This document shows positions 44,110-52,371 of a stretch of 64,000 bases of DNA, piece after piece. The translations under genes were made by a program, and so were the position numbers. Position 1 is the first letter of the stretch, and each line of letters starts with the position of its first letter. The notes under the pieces were generated by a model that saw only the letters and a list, made by a program, of their open reading frames with translations, ran no database searches and was not told where the DNA came from. The stretch covers positions 1 through 64,000 of the forward strand of contig NZ_JAFBFA010000028.1 in NCBI RefSeq assembly GCF_016909015.1. The letters run 5' to 3'. Source of the DNA: Gracilibacillus alcaliphilus (GTDB taxonomy: Bacteria; Bacillota; Bacilli; Bacillales; Amphibacillaceae).

Positions 44110-44139
44110 AAAAACGCAGAGCAAATGCTCTGCGTTTTT
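44110..44139. terminator. Terminator after gndA
   Basis: AAAAACGCAGAGC-aaat-GCTCTGCGTTTTT, a perfect 13-bp stem, 9 bp from the gndA stop. Confidence 0.9.
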
Positions 44140-44147
44140 CTGAATTA

Positions 44148-45569
44148 TTAATCTTCTAACCACTCTGTATGGAATACTCCTTCTTTGTCAACACGTTGAT
44201 AGGTGTGTGCACCGAAGTAGTCACGTTGGGCTTGTAATAAGTTTGCTGGTAATGTTTCTGTACGATAGCTGTCAAAATAAGCCAATGCACTTGCGAAGCC
44301 TGGTACTGGAATACCGCGCTCCATCGCAATAGAAAGTACACGGCGTAATGATGTTTGATAGCTTTCCACGATCTCTTTGAAGTATGGATCCAATAATAAG
44401 TTAGCAAGCTCTGGATCACGATCATATGCTTCTTTAATTTTTTGTAAGAATTGGGCACGGATGATACAGCCACCACGGAAAATCATTGAAATATCGCCAT
44501 AGCGTAAATTCCAGTCATTTTCTTCTGATGCTGCACGCATTTGTGCAAAGCCTTGGGCATAAGAAACAATTTTACTCATATAAAGCGCCTGACGAATTGC
44601 TTCTACCAACTCATCCTTATCGCCTTCATATGGCGTATCTTGTGCAGATGGCCCTTGAAGCACTTTGCTGGCTGCTACGCGTTCTTCCTTCATAGCAGAG
44701 ATAAAGCGAGCAAATACAGACTCTGTGATTACTGGTAACGGTACACCCAAGTCTAGTGAGCTTTGGCTTGTCCATTTTCCAGTACCTTTTTGACCAGCAG
44801 TATCAAGAATAACGTCGACCATTGGCTTGCCAGTTTCTTCGTCTTTCTTTCTGAAAATATCTGTTGTGATTTCGATAAGATAACTGTCTAATTCACCTTT
44901 ATTCCACTCTTTAAATACCTCATGTAATTCATCTGCTCCTAATCCTAACACATGCTTCATGATGAAGTATGCTTCACAGATCAGCTGCATATCGCCATAT
45001 TCGATACCATTGTGTACCATCTTCACATAGTGTCCTGCACCATTTGGTCCGATATATGTTACACAAGGCTCTCCATTCACTTTAGCAGAGATAGCTTCAA
45101 AGATTGGTGCAACTTTTTCATAAGCGGATTGTTGTCCACCAGGCATAATAGAAGGTCCTTTAAGTGCTCCTTCTTCCCCGCCTGATACACCAGTACCAAT
45201 AAAGTGAATACCAGATTCGTCAAGTTCTGCATTACGACGCATAGTATCTTTAAAGAATGTATTACCACCATCGATAAGGATGTCTCCTTCATCAAGAAGC
45301 GGCTTTAACGAAGCGATTGTTGCATCCGTTGCTGGTCCTGCTTGTACCATTAGCATAATTTTACGAGGTTTCTCTAACGATTCAACAAATTCTTCAATCG
45401 TTTTCGCCCCTGTAAAATTTTTACCCTTTGCTTCCTTGTTTAAAAAATCTTCTGTTTTTTGATAAGTACGATTGAATACCGCTACGGAATAACCTCTGCT
45501 TTCTACGTTAAGCGCAAGATTTTTCCCCATTACAGCAAGACCAATCACACCAAATTGCTGTTTTGCCAT
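44148..45569 (-). CDS. gndA: 6-phosphogluconate dehydrogenase, decarboxylating
   Basis: A 473-residue NADP-dependent enzyme producing ribulose-5-phosphate and CO2. The N-terminal Rossmann motif IGLAVMGKNLALNVESRG (about 8-25), VSGGEEGA substrate loop (about 129-136) and GPNGAGHYVKMVHNGIEYG split as GAGHYVKMVHNGIEYG with the catalytic Lys near 184 are present. Full length. The start follows AAAGGGAG. With zwf it forms the oxidative branch of the pentose phosphate pathway. Confidence 0.97.
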   Translation of the reverse strand: MAKQQFGVIGLAVMGKNLALNVESRGYSVAVFNRTYQKTEDFLNKEAKGKNFTGAKTIEEFVESLEKPRKIMLMVQAGPATDATIASLKPLLDEGDILIDGGNTFFKDTMRRNAELDESGIHFIGTGVSGGEEGALKGPSIMPGGQQSAYEKVAPIFEAISAKVNGEPCVTYIGPNGAGHYVKMVHNGIEYGDMQLICEAYFIMKHVLGLGADELHEVFKEWNKGELDSYLIEITTDIFRKKDEETGKPMVDVILDTAGQKGTGKWTSQSSLDLGVPLPVITESVFARFISAMKEERVAASKVLQGPSAQDTPYEGDKDELVEAIRQALYMSKIVSYAQGFAQMRAASEENDWNLRYGDISMIFRGGCIIRAQFLQKIKEAYDRDPELANLLLDPYFKEIVESYQTSLRRVLSIAMERGIPVPGFASALAYFDSYRTETLPANLLQAQRDYFGAHTYQRVDKEGVFHTEWLED

Positions 45570-45718
45570 TCTGTTATTCGCTCCCTTTCGTTATAAATCT
45601 GCATTATACCCTTCTCTATTTTATCATAAAATAGACATAATGCGTAAGTGAACTAGTAAATTAACCACTAATCTATATTATACCATATCATTATCTATCA
45701 CGAGGCGCTATAAGTGCG

Positions 45719-45927
45719 GATTCAAAAAGTTCGATAAAAAGGACCAAGAAGTTCAAGGCGGCGCAGTTTTGAGTAACGGACTTGCACAGGATGTGTTGAC
45801 TTCTGCGTTGTCCACACGATGTGGACGATCTTAGTAGAAGTTCCACTTCCTTTTAATACGTGAGTAACGGAAAAGCAAGCCAACGCAGAAATTCGCCATG
45901 TCATTTTTATCGGGCTTTTTGAACAAC
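45719..45927. repeat. Palindromic repeat family A, medium copy
   Basis: Begins GGATTCAAAAAGTTCGAT and ends ATCGGGCTTTTTGAACAACC. It has the family core plus one insertion module (CTTGCACAGGATGTGTTGAC ... GTAGAAGTTCC, about 45780-45850) that also occurs in the 29017 copy but not in the 32274 copy. Confidence 0.85.
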
Positions 45928-45929
45928 CG

Positions 45930-46661
45930 CTATAATACCCACTTTTCAATAGATTTGGCAACACCATCATCACTATTAGCAGCAGTGATATCGTTAGCTA
46001 CTTGTTTAACTGCTTCTTGTGCATTCCCCATCGCAATACCTAAACCAGCTTGTTCAATCATCTTGATATCATTCAGGCTGTCCCCCATTGCCATAACATG
46101 ATCCATCGTAATACCCAGTCGCTCACAAATGACTTCAATGGCTGCAGCCTTATGCACACCAACTGCATTGATCTCAATATTAGTCGGGCTGGAATTACTC
46201 ACCTCAATTTCATTCCATTCTGAAATGGTGTCAAGAATCGCCTGTCTAGTATGATGATCTTTAGTATCGAAGCCTAATTTCAGCCATTGATAAGCAGGTA
46301 AATCCTCTGGTGCTTCTCCGCGCCAAATACCATCTACAGATGCCAGCCAAGCCCAAACCTCATGCTTATCTCTAAGTTCAACAAGACGTTTAATAGTTTC
46401 CGCTTCGATCGTTTGACGAGCAATCAATTCTCCAGACATCGTCCAAATCTCACTGCCGTTTACCGTAATCAAATAGTCAATGCCAATTTCTTTAGCAACA
46501 ATGGAGCTTGTTTGATAATGCCTTCCAGTTGAAATGATCACTTCTACACCTTTGTCTTGCGCTTGTTTAATAGCTTGTTTATTTGCTTCTGATACTTGGT
46601 GATCATCCCCCAGTAATGTTCCATCCATATCCAAGGCAATTAACTTGATCTCTTTTGTCAT
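45930..46661 (-). CDS. Cof-type HAD-IIB phosphatase
   Basis: A 243-residue HAD phosphatase of the Cof/YidA branch. Motif I LIALDMDGTLL (about 7-17), ISTGRHYQ motif II (about 43-50), and MGDSLNDIKMIE (about 189-200) with AMGNA motif IV are intact. Substrates of such enzymes are sugar or nucleotide phosphates. ATG at 46661 follows AAAGGAG; a longer in-frame start lacks a site. It ends directly at the repeat 45719-45927. Confidence 0.88.
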   Translation of the reverse strand: MTKEIKLIALDMDGTLLGDDHQVSEANKQAIKQAQDKGVEVIISTGRHYQTSSIVAKEIGIDYLITVNGSEIWTMSGELIARQTIEAETIKRLVELRDKHEVWAWLASVDGIWRGEAPEDLPAYQWLKLGFDTKDHHTRQAILDTISEWNEIEVSNSSPTNIEINAVGVHKAAAIEVICERLGITMDHVMAMGDSLNDIKMIEQAGLGIAMGNAQEAVKQVANDITAANSDDGVAKSIEKWVL

Positions 46662-46739
46662 ATAGGAACTCCTTTCCTTATCTGCATACTCTCTATATAT
46701 TGTAAGCCAAACCGGTAAAATTAGCAAAAACACTGGTCT

Positions 46740-47230
46740 TGGGTAGGATAGTTACTTAACTTTTGTACGTCGAAAAACTGCATAGCCCCTATAGGCACAA
46801 ATATTTGTGATGACTTCGGTCGAATAGCAGTAAATGTTTCTCTAAGCTACTGCCTTTCAACTTAAGCTGTTTCGACGTATGGCAGGTATCGAGGGCAAGG
46901 CATCCGCTGCGGCTGATCGTTTCGCTTTTCGAGGGGCATTCTCTTCGGAGTCGAAACGATTGGCCTCCCTCTATGGTGTGGTTCTACAACGTTTGGTCGT
47001 TTTGTCATGTTAGAATACCTCTGCTCGTTCATCAAGGAAATAAATAGATAAAAGCCATTTAAAAAGTGATTGGATATGGATCAAGCGGTAAAGAGGCTTT
47101 CCTGTTAGGCTTGACCGAAGCGAATCTTCGCGTGCTTCTTCAGTCAAAATAATGATAAGGCAAGAAGTAGAGCCGGTTTGCGTAATATCGAGAGAGGTAT
47201 GTGTTTATTTATGTGTATTAAAGTTGAGTT
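46740..47230. repeat. Long dispersed repeat, family B copy 1
   Basis: Non-coding. CGACGTATGGCAGGTATCG, TTCTACAACGTTTGG, CGTTCATCAAGGAA and, at the right, GCTTGACCGAAGCGAATCTT...TTCAGTCAAAATAATGATAA recur in the same order at 56718-57290. Between the shared blocks the two copies diverge strongly. Confidence 0.7.
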
Positions 47231-47401
47231 GTTGCTTAAACAGAAATAATCTGCTGAATATTTGTTTTTTCTTGAATGATATCTCCTTATCCGTTTATAC
47301 TTAACGTTACATAGAAGAAGACTGCGATAACAAGGTTCGCTGATGATGATTTATTCCAAGCTCTATCATTTCCTAATTCTATAACCAAAGAGGTGATTAA
47401 C

Positions 47402-47674
47402 ATGCAGAAACGTGCAGTGGTAAGTGTGGTTGGCAAAGATCAAGTTGGTATTATCTCTAAGGTAACAACTGTCCTCTCCGATAATAAGATGAATATTTTA
47501 GACATTAGTCAAACGATCTTACAAGATTTCTTTACGATGATTATGATCATTGATATAAAAGACACGACCAACCTTAAACACTTGCAAGAACAATTCAAGC
47601 CAGTAGAAAATGAACTAGGTTTAAAAATCAGTATCCAATTGGAGGATGTATTTCAGGCAATGCATCGCGTATAA
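47402..47674 (+). CDS. ACT-domain protein (UPF0237)
   Basis: A 90-residue stand-alone ACT domain: VVSVVGKDQVGIISKVTTVL (about 5-24) is the ligand-binding loop. UPF0237 members are almost always followed by a DUF711/PFL gene, as here 15 bp downstream, and the pair probably forms a functional unit with the ACT domain as sensor of an amino acid or small ligand. ATG at 47402 after GAGGTGATTAAC; the in-frame GTG at 47393 overlaps that site. Confidence 0.9.
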   Translation: MQKRAVVSVVGKDQVGIISKVTTVLSDNKMNILDISQTILQDFFTMIMIIDIKDTTNLKHLQEQFKPVENELGLKISIQLEDVFQAMHRV

Positions 47675-47689
47675 AAGGAGGAATGCCTT

Positions 47690-49051
47690 ATGCCTATTGG
47701 CTTTACAGAGATACAAGAAACCATCCGCATGGTTGAAATGGAGCATCTCGACATTCGTACCGTCACGATGGGAATAAGTCTGCGGGACTGTGCGGATCAT
47801 GATTTCGACAAACTAAAAGATAATGTATATCAAAAAGTCACAAGCTGTGCAAAGGATTTAACAGCTACAGCTAATCAAGTGGCACAAGAGTATGGTGTAC
47901 CAATTATTAATAAGCGAATTGCTATTTCTCCTGCGGCTGAATTATTAGGGCATGCCACCAAAAAACAAGCCATCGAACTGGCCATGACATTGGATAAGGC
48001 TGCTCAAAGCTTGGGAGTAGATTTTATTGGCGGATTCTCAGCGTTGGTACATAAAGGTATTTCTAAAGGAGATCATGTTTTATTAGAAGCCTTGCCAGAG
48101 GCATTAAGTCAAACAGAACGAGTCTGTGCCTCTATCTCGGTCGCTACCACAAGAACTGGGATCAATATGGACGCTGTTGCACAATTAGGTCATATCATCC
48201 AGCAAACGGCTAACCTGACCAAAGATAATAATAGTATTGGCTGTGCCAAATTAGTCGTGTTCTGTAATCCGGTAGAAGATAATCCTTTTATGGCGGGTGC
48301 CTTTCACGGTGCTGGTGAAGGAGAAACTGTCTTAAGTGTCGGTGTTAGTGGACCTGGTGTCGTCTTGCATGCCTTAAAACGCTATCCAGATGCCGATCTT
48401 GGTGAAGTAGCGGATGTCATTAAAAATACCGCCTTTAAGATTACCCGTGCCGGCGAGTTAATTGGCCGTGTCGTGGCTGAACGTCTGCAGGTACCATTTG
48501 GAATTATGGATCTTTCTCTGGCACCGACCAACGCCTTAAATGACAGTGTTGCGGAAATATTAGAAGAGATTGGTTTAGAGCGTGTTGGAACCCACGGTAC
48601 AATTGCCGCATTAGCTTTAATGAATGATGCCGTAAAAAAAGGCGGAGCTATGGCCAGCTCTTATGTAGGCGGTCTAAGCGGTGCATTTATTCCAGTAAGT
48701 GAGGATAATGGCATGATTCGCGCTATCGAAGATGGTGCGCTCAATCTGTCGAAGCTAGAGGCAATGACATGTGTCTGTTCTGTTGGGCTTGATATGATTG
48801 CACTTGAAGGGACAGCCAGCCCAGCAACATTAGCGGCGATTATTGCCGATGAAGCAGCGATTGGCATGATTAACAAAAAAACAACCGCTGTCCGGATTAT
48901 TCCGGTAATTGGCAAAAAAGCTGGAGAAACCGTTGAGTTTGGCGGTTTATTAGGGCGTGCCCCTATCATTGGCGTAAATCCATTTCACTCCGATAAACTG
49001 ATCCAGCGCGGAGGCAGAATTCCTGCACCGCTACAGTCACTGATTAATTAA
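47690..49051 (+). CDS. PFL-family protein (DUF711, UPF0210)
   Basis: A 453-residue cytosolic protein of the UPF0210 family, structurally related to pyruvate formate-lyase barrels but without the glycyl-radical motif. Family stretches are IRTVTMGISLRDCAD (about 22-36), NKRIAISPA, GGFSALVHKG and a C-terminal GGLLGRAPIIGVNPF. Ribosome site GGAGG. Co-transcribed with the ACT gene; no reaction has been established for the family that I know of. A strong terminator follows. Confidence 0.92.
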   Translation: MPIGFTEIQETIRMVEMEHLDIRTVTMGISLRDCADHDFDKLKDNVYQKVTSCAKDLTATANQVAQEYGVPIINKRIAISPAAELLGHATKKQAIELAMTLDKAAQSLGVDFIGGFSALVHKGISKGDHVLLEALPEALSQTERVCASISVATTRTGINMDAVAQLGHIIQQTANLTKDNNSIGCAKLVVFCNPVEDNPFMAGAFHGAGEGETVLSVGVSGPGVVLHALKRYPDADLGEVADVIKNTAFKITRAGELIGRVVAERLQVPFGIMDLSLAPTNALNDSVAEILEEIGLERVGTHGTIAALALMNDAVKKGGAMASSYVGGLSGAFIPVSEDNGMIRAIEDGALNLSKLEAMTCVCSVGLDMIALEGTASPATLAAIIADEAAIGMINKKTTAVRIIPVIGKKAGETVEFGGLLGRAPIIGVNPFHSDKLIQRGGRIPAPLQSLIN

Positions 49052-49057
49052 TAGGCA

Positions 49058-49106
49058 AACACAGAGGTCGTTTCATCTCTAGTCAGGATGAAACGACCTC
49101 TGTGTT
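49058..49106. terminator. Terminator after DUF711 gene
   Basis: A perfect 20-bp stem (AACACAGAGGTCGTTTCATC and its complement) with a 9-nt loop, between convergent genes. Confidence 0.88.
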
Positions 49107-49121
49107 GATTGTTCATGATAA

Positions 49122-49967
49122 CTAACTAAATAGTTTATTCAAGTTATCCAGACTTTCTTTAACACTAATTAATTCCCCTTTGGCAGAAAAATCTTGTTCG
49201 ACAATAATATATTGCACACTAGGAATCGCTTCTGCCTTTTCCACAATGGCCTTAATATCCAATACGCCATTCCCTATCTCTGTTATTTCGGTCATATCCA
49301 GCTTGGAAAAAGCTACATCAGGAGTGATCGGTCCATCAAAGAGCTCCAATAAATTGACTGGATTTGCTTTAGCTTGCATATCTTTCATATGTACAATGCC
49401 TAAGCGGTCACCCAGTTTGTCCATATAAGCAATTGGATCTAAGCCAGCTCTGACAGCCCAATAGGCATCTAGTTCAATTTTGACTAGTTCTGGATCTGTA
49501 TTAGCCAGCAAAATATCCATTGGTGTCTCGCCACCGCCTAGATCCTCAAATTCATGGAAGTGATTATGATAATAGAAATCCAAGTCATGTTCTTTATATA
49601 TTTTAGCCATCTTATTACAGTATTCCGCTAGTTCATAAGCATCCTCTTTACTGCTGAAGAAATACGCAGGTAAGACGATACCACTGCTGCCGAGTTCTTT
49701 ATTAAAGCGGATCACATTCTCTACATCTAAATTAGGGTGGTAATTCACATGGATTGTCGTTACACGTAAACCAAGGCTGTCCATATAAGCCCTTAACTCT
49801 GTTGCCGGGATTTCTTCGGAAAAGGTGCCATCCTCATAAATTTCATGAAAGAAAAATTCTACATATTCATAGCCCATTTCACTAGCTTCCTTAAGCGTTT
49901 GTTTCATATCTTTACTTAATGCTTCCCTTACAGAGAATAATTGTAATGCAATTGGTTTGGTTATCAT
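49122..49967 (-). CDS. Sugar phosphate isomerase/epimerase (AP-endonuclease-2 fold)
   Basis: A 281-residue TIM barrel. ALQLFSVREAL at the N-terminus, YHNHFHEFE with metal-binding His (about 136-144), VKIELDAYWA and VHMKDM are the usual ligands in this inosose-dehydratase/xylose-isomerase-like family. The exact sugar is unknown. The ATG at 49967 is preferred to a GTG 12 bp upstream that overlaps the ribosome site. It is divergent to a ROK regulator and MFS permease, so it probably works in the same sugar pathway. Confidence 0.85.
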   Translation of the reverse strand: MITKPIALQLFSVREALSKDMKQTLKEASEMGYEYVEFFFHEIYEDGTFSEEIPATELRAYMDSLGLRVTTIHVNYHPNLDVENVIRFNKELGSSGIVLPAYFFSSKEDAYELAEYCNKMAKIYKEHDLDFYYHNHFHEFEDLGGGETPMDILLANTDPELVKIELDAYWAVRAGLDPIAYMDKLGDRLGIVHMKDMQAKANPVNLLELFDGPITPDVAFSKLDMTEITEIGNGVLDIKAIVEKAEAIPSVQYIIVEQDFSAKGELISVKESLDNLNKLFS

Positions 49968-50067
49968 TTGACCTGCCACTCCCTTTTTGATGGTTGATTA
50001 TTTTGTCTAAACATCTTACACTTATTAAAGCTACTTTATAAAGTTAATCTCATTGTGAGGGATTGCC

Positions 50068-51066
50068 ATGAAAAAATCAAGTGGAAAGACGATTAAATCA
50101 CAAAATATTAATCTTTTGCGCCATACTTTAAAGACTCGGCGTGCAGCGACTAAGTCTGAATTGGCCACTGCCACTAATTTAAGTGTAGTTACCGTAAATG
50201 CCCTGCTGTCGGAACTTATCGAAACTGGTGAAGTAAAGGAAGGAGCCTATATTCCATCTACAGGCGGGAGACGTGCCATTAATTTTAGTTATCATGCTGA
50301 ATTCCGTATTGGATTAGTTTTATTACTAAATGAAACAGATAAACAGGATAGTTGTACCGTCTATCTCATTAACCTTCATGGAGAAACTGTTTATTGTCAG
50401 GTGCACGCGACTCCAGGTTATACCTATCAAGACATCGAAAGTATTACGGCTGACATGATTGCACAGCATCCACAAATCACTGCGATTGGCATCGGTATAC
50501 CGGGGCAGCCGGTTAAAGGCAAAATCACGGTAAGCAGTCACGAAAAGCTTAATGGCATACAATTAGCTCAACAGCTGGAATCACAGTTTGGCATACCTGT
50601 GGCTTTAGAGAATGATATTAATGCTGCTGTTAACGGTTATTGTACACGAAGTCAACATACAGAAAAACAATCCGTTGCAGGGATTTATTTTCCCAGAAAT
50701 AGTGCACCAGGCATGGGCTTATACATAAATGGCCGGATAGAAAGAGGCAAGGATGGCTTGGCCGGCGAGATAAAATACTTGCCGATCGCAGAGAATATGG
50801 TACATGGGATTTCGCCAGCCTCTTTTCCAGCTGTCTATTGTTACCTGCTGCATATCGTCACCATTATCCTTGCTCCCCATCAAATCATTATTTATCAGCA
50901 GTCGATAGCAGACGAACAGCTGCAAACGGCTTGGGAGGCCTATCAAACAACCAATACGCTGCCATCTGTCCCTGAGATTGTATATCTTGATACATTTCAT
51001 CAAGATTTCTTGAAAGGGATCAAGGCATTAACACTTGAACAGTTAGAAAATGTTCTAATGGATTAA
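50068..51066 (+). CDS. ROK-family transcriptional regulator (XylR/NagC type)
   Basis: A 332-residue protein with an N-terminal winged helix (TKSELATATNLSVVTVNALLS, split as ELATATNLSVVTVNALLSEL, about 31-50) and a ROK domain. ENDINAAVNG is kept, but the phosphate loop DxGxT and the zinc CxCGxxGC motif are missing, so it is a sensor without kinase activity and without the structural zinc. Divergent to the isomerase gene and 15 bp before the MFS gene; it probably senses the transported sugar. Confidence 0.85.
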   Translation: MKKSSGKTIKSQNINLLRHTLKTRRAATKSELATATNLSVVTVNALLSELIETGEVKEGAYIPSTGGRRAINFSYHAEFRIGLVLLLNETDKQDSCTVYLINLHGETVYCQVHATPGYTYQDIESITADMIAQHPQITAIGIGIPGQPVKGKITVSSHEKLNGIQLAQQLESQFGIPVALENDINAAVNGYCTRSQHTEKQSVAGIYFPRNSAPGMGLYINGRIERGKDGLAGEIKYLPIAENMVHGISPASFPAVYCYLLHIVTIILAPHQIIIYQQSIADEQLQTAWEAYQTTNTLPSVPEIVYLDTFHQDFLKGIKALTLEQLENVLMD

Positions 51067-51081
51067 TTGGAGGATATACAT

Positions 51082-52281
51082 ATGAAAAAACTTGTTATTA
51101 TGGGGTGTTTCACCTATCTATTATGCGGAATCGGACATATTATTATTGGAACCGTGTTAGAACCTTTAATCCACTATTACGGGGTAAGTTACAGTGATGG
51201 CGGTCAGTTAATTATGAATCAATTTCTTGGTTTTCTTGCTGGTGTATTGGCAGCACCTGCCATTCTAAAAATCATCGGGCGTCGGATTACTTTATTTATT
51301 GCCCTTTTATTATTTGCCAGCTCACAACTGTCCTTATTTCTGTTATTGCCGTGGAATATCATGTTATGGATCATCCCCTTAGGCGGTGCTGGTTTTGGGA
51401 TAATGGAAACCTTGCTGGCAGGCATGATTATTGGGGCGTTACAGGATAAAAAGGCCTCGATTATGACATTAACAGAATTGTTCTTTGGAATAGGTGCCTT
51501 AGCGATACCTGTTGTATCTGCTGCTTTTATTGCAACAGGACACTGGAATAACATCTTTGCTGTTGTATTTGTTATTATTCTTATCAGCTGCAGCTTATGG
51601 ACATTGCTTCACTTTGGTCAATATGAGCCATTATTAAAAAGACAATCCCAAACAGAGAAAACGGCTCATACTGCTGCAAAAATACGCTATCCGAAGACGG
51701 CTTGGCCGGTTATTTTTCTGGGGTCGCTGTTCTTCTTTTTGTATGTTGGGGTTGAGATGACATTCCCTAATTATCTGCCATCGATTTTGTCGATGACTTC
51801 TGACTTATCGTCATCAGCATTAGCACTCAGTATTACGGTGTTCTGGGGAGCAATGACATTCGGCCGGTTATTAATGATTCTTATCATTGACCGCGTTGAT
51901 ATTAGAAAGCTGTTCTTTGTTACCGTGTTTGGACAAATGATTTTCCTCGGGTTATTTGCCCTTTCTCCACATATAGTCTTTAGCTATATTGTGATCTTTT
52001 TTGCCGGTTTAATTATGGGAGGTATCTTTGCACTAGGATTGTTAGTAGTAAACGAAGGGATTCCTGGTTTGGAAGATCGAACTACCAGCTTATTAATAGC
52101 AATGGGTGGCTTAGGCGGTGCCTTCCTGCCCAAACTTGCCGGCAGCTTGCTAGACACCTACCCTGTTACCGTCACCTTATGGGTGCTGTTTGGCTTCGCA
52201 GTACTGATGACTATCTTGATGATCTTGATCCGTAAGCTAAGCAAACAATTAGCGCTAAAGCTCAGACAAGAAGCGACCTGA
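51082..52281 (+). CDS. MFS transporter, sugar-permease (FucP/GlcP-like)
   Basis: A 399-residue, 12-TM major facilitator. The overall pattern FGIMETLLAGMIIGALQDKK split at FGIMETLLAGM (about 108-118), an FFGIGALAIPV half-signature and VEMTFPNYLPS resembles the fucose/glucose-proton symporters. ATG at 51082, overlapping ribosome site GGAGG; the in-frame TTG at 51067 contains that site. Coupled to the upstream ROK gene and likely its target. Sugar unknown. Confidence 0.83.
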   Translation: MKKLVIMGCFTYLLCGIGHIIIGTVLEPLIHYYGVSYSDGGQLIMNQFLGFLAGVLAAPAILKIIGRRITLFIALLLFASSQLSLFLLLPWNIMLWIIPLGGAGFGIMETLLAGMIIGALQDKKASIMTLTELFFGIGALAIPVVSAAFIATGHWNNIFAVVFVIILISCSLWTLLHFGQYEPLLKRQSQTEKTAHTAAKIRYPKTAWPVIFLGSLFFFLYVGVEMTFPNYLPSILSMTSDLSSSALALSITVFWGAMTFGRLLMILIIDRVDIRKLFFVTVFGQMIFLGLFALSPHIVFSYIVIFFAGLIMGGIFALGLLVVNEGIPGLEDRTTSLLIAMGGLGGAFLPKLAGSLLDTYPVTVTLWVLFGFAVLMTILMILIRKLSKQLALKLRQEAT

Positions 52282-52302
52282 TTCCATCAGGCCGCTTTTT
52301 TT
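52272..52302 (+). terminator. Terminator overlapping MFS stop
   Basis: GCGACCTGA and TCAGGCCGC (one G-T pair) followed by seven T residues. Confidence 0.8.
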
Positions 52303-52371
52303 AATTTCAAAAAAAGAAATCAGCTGATAAGGGATTATACACCTCATCAAATGACTTCCTGTTTTGTTATA

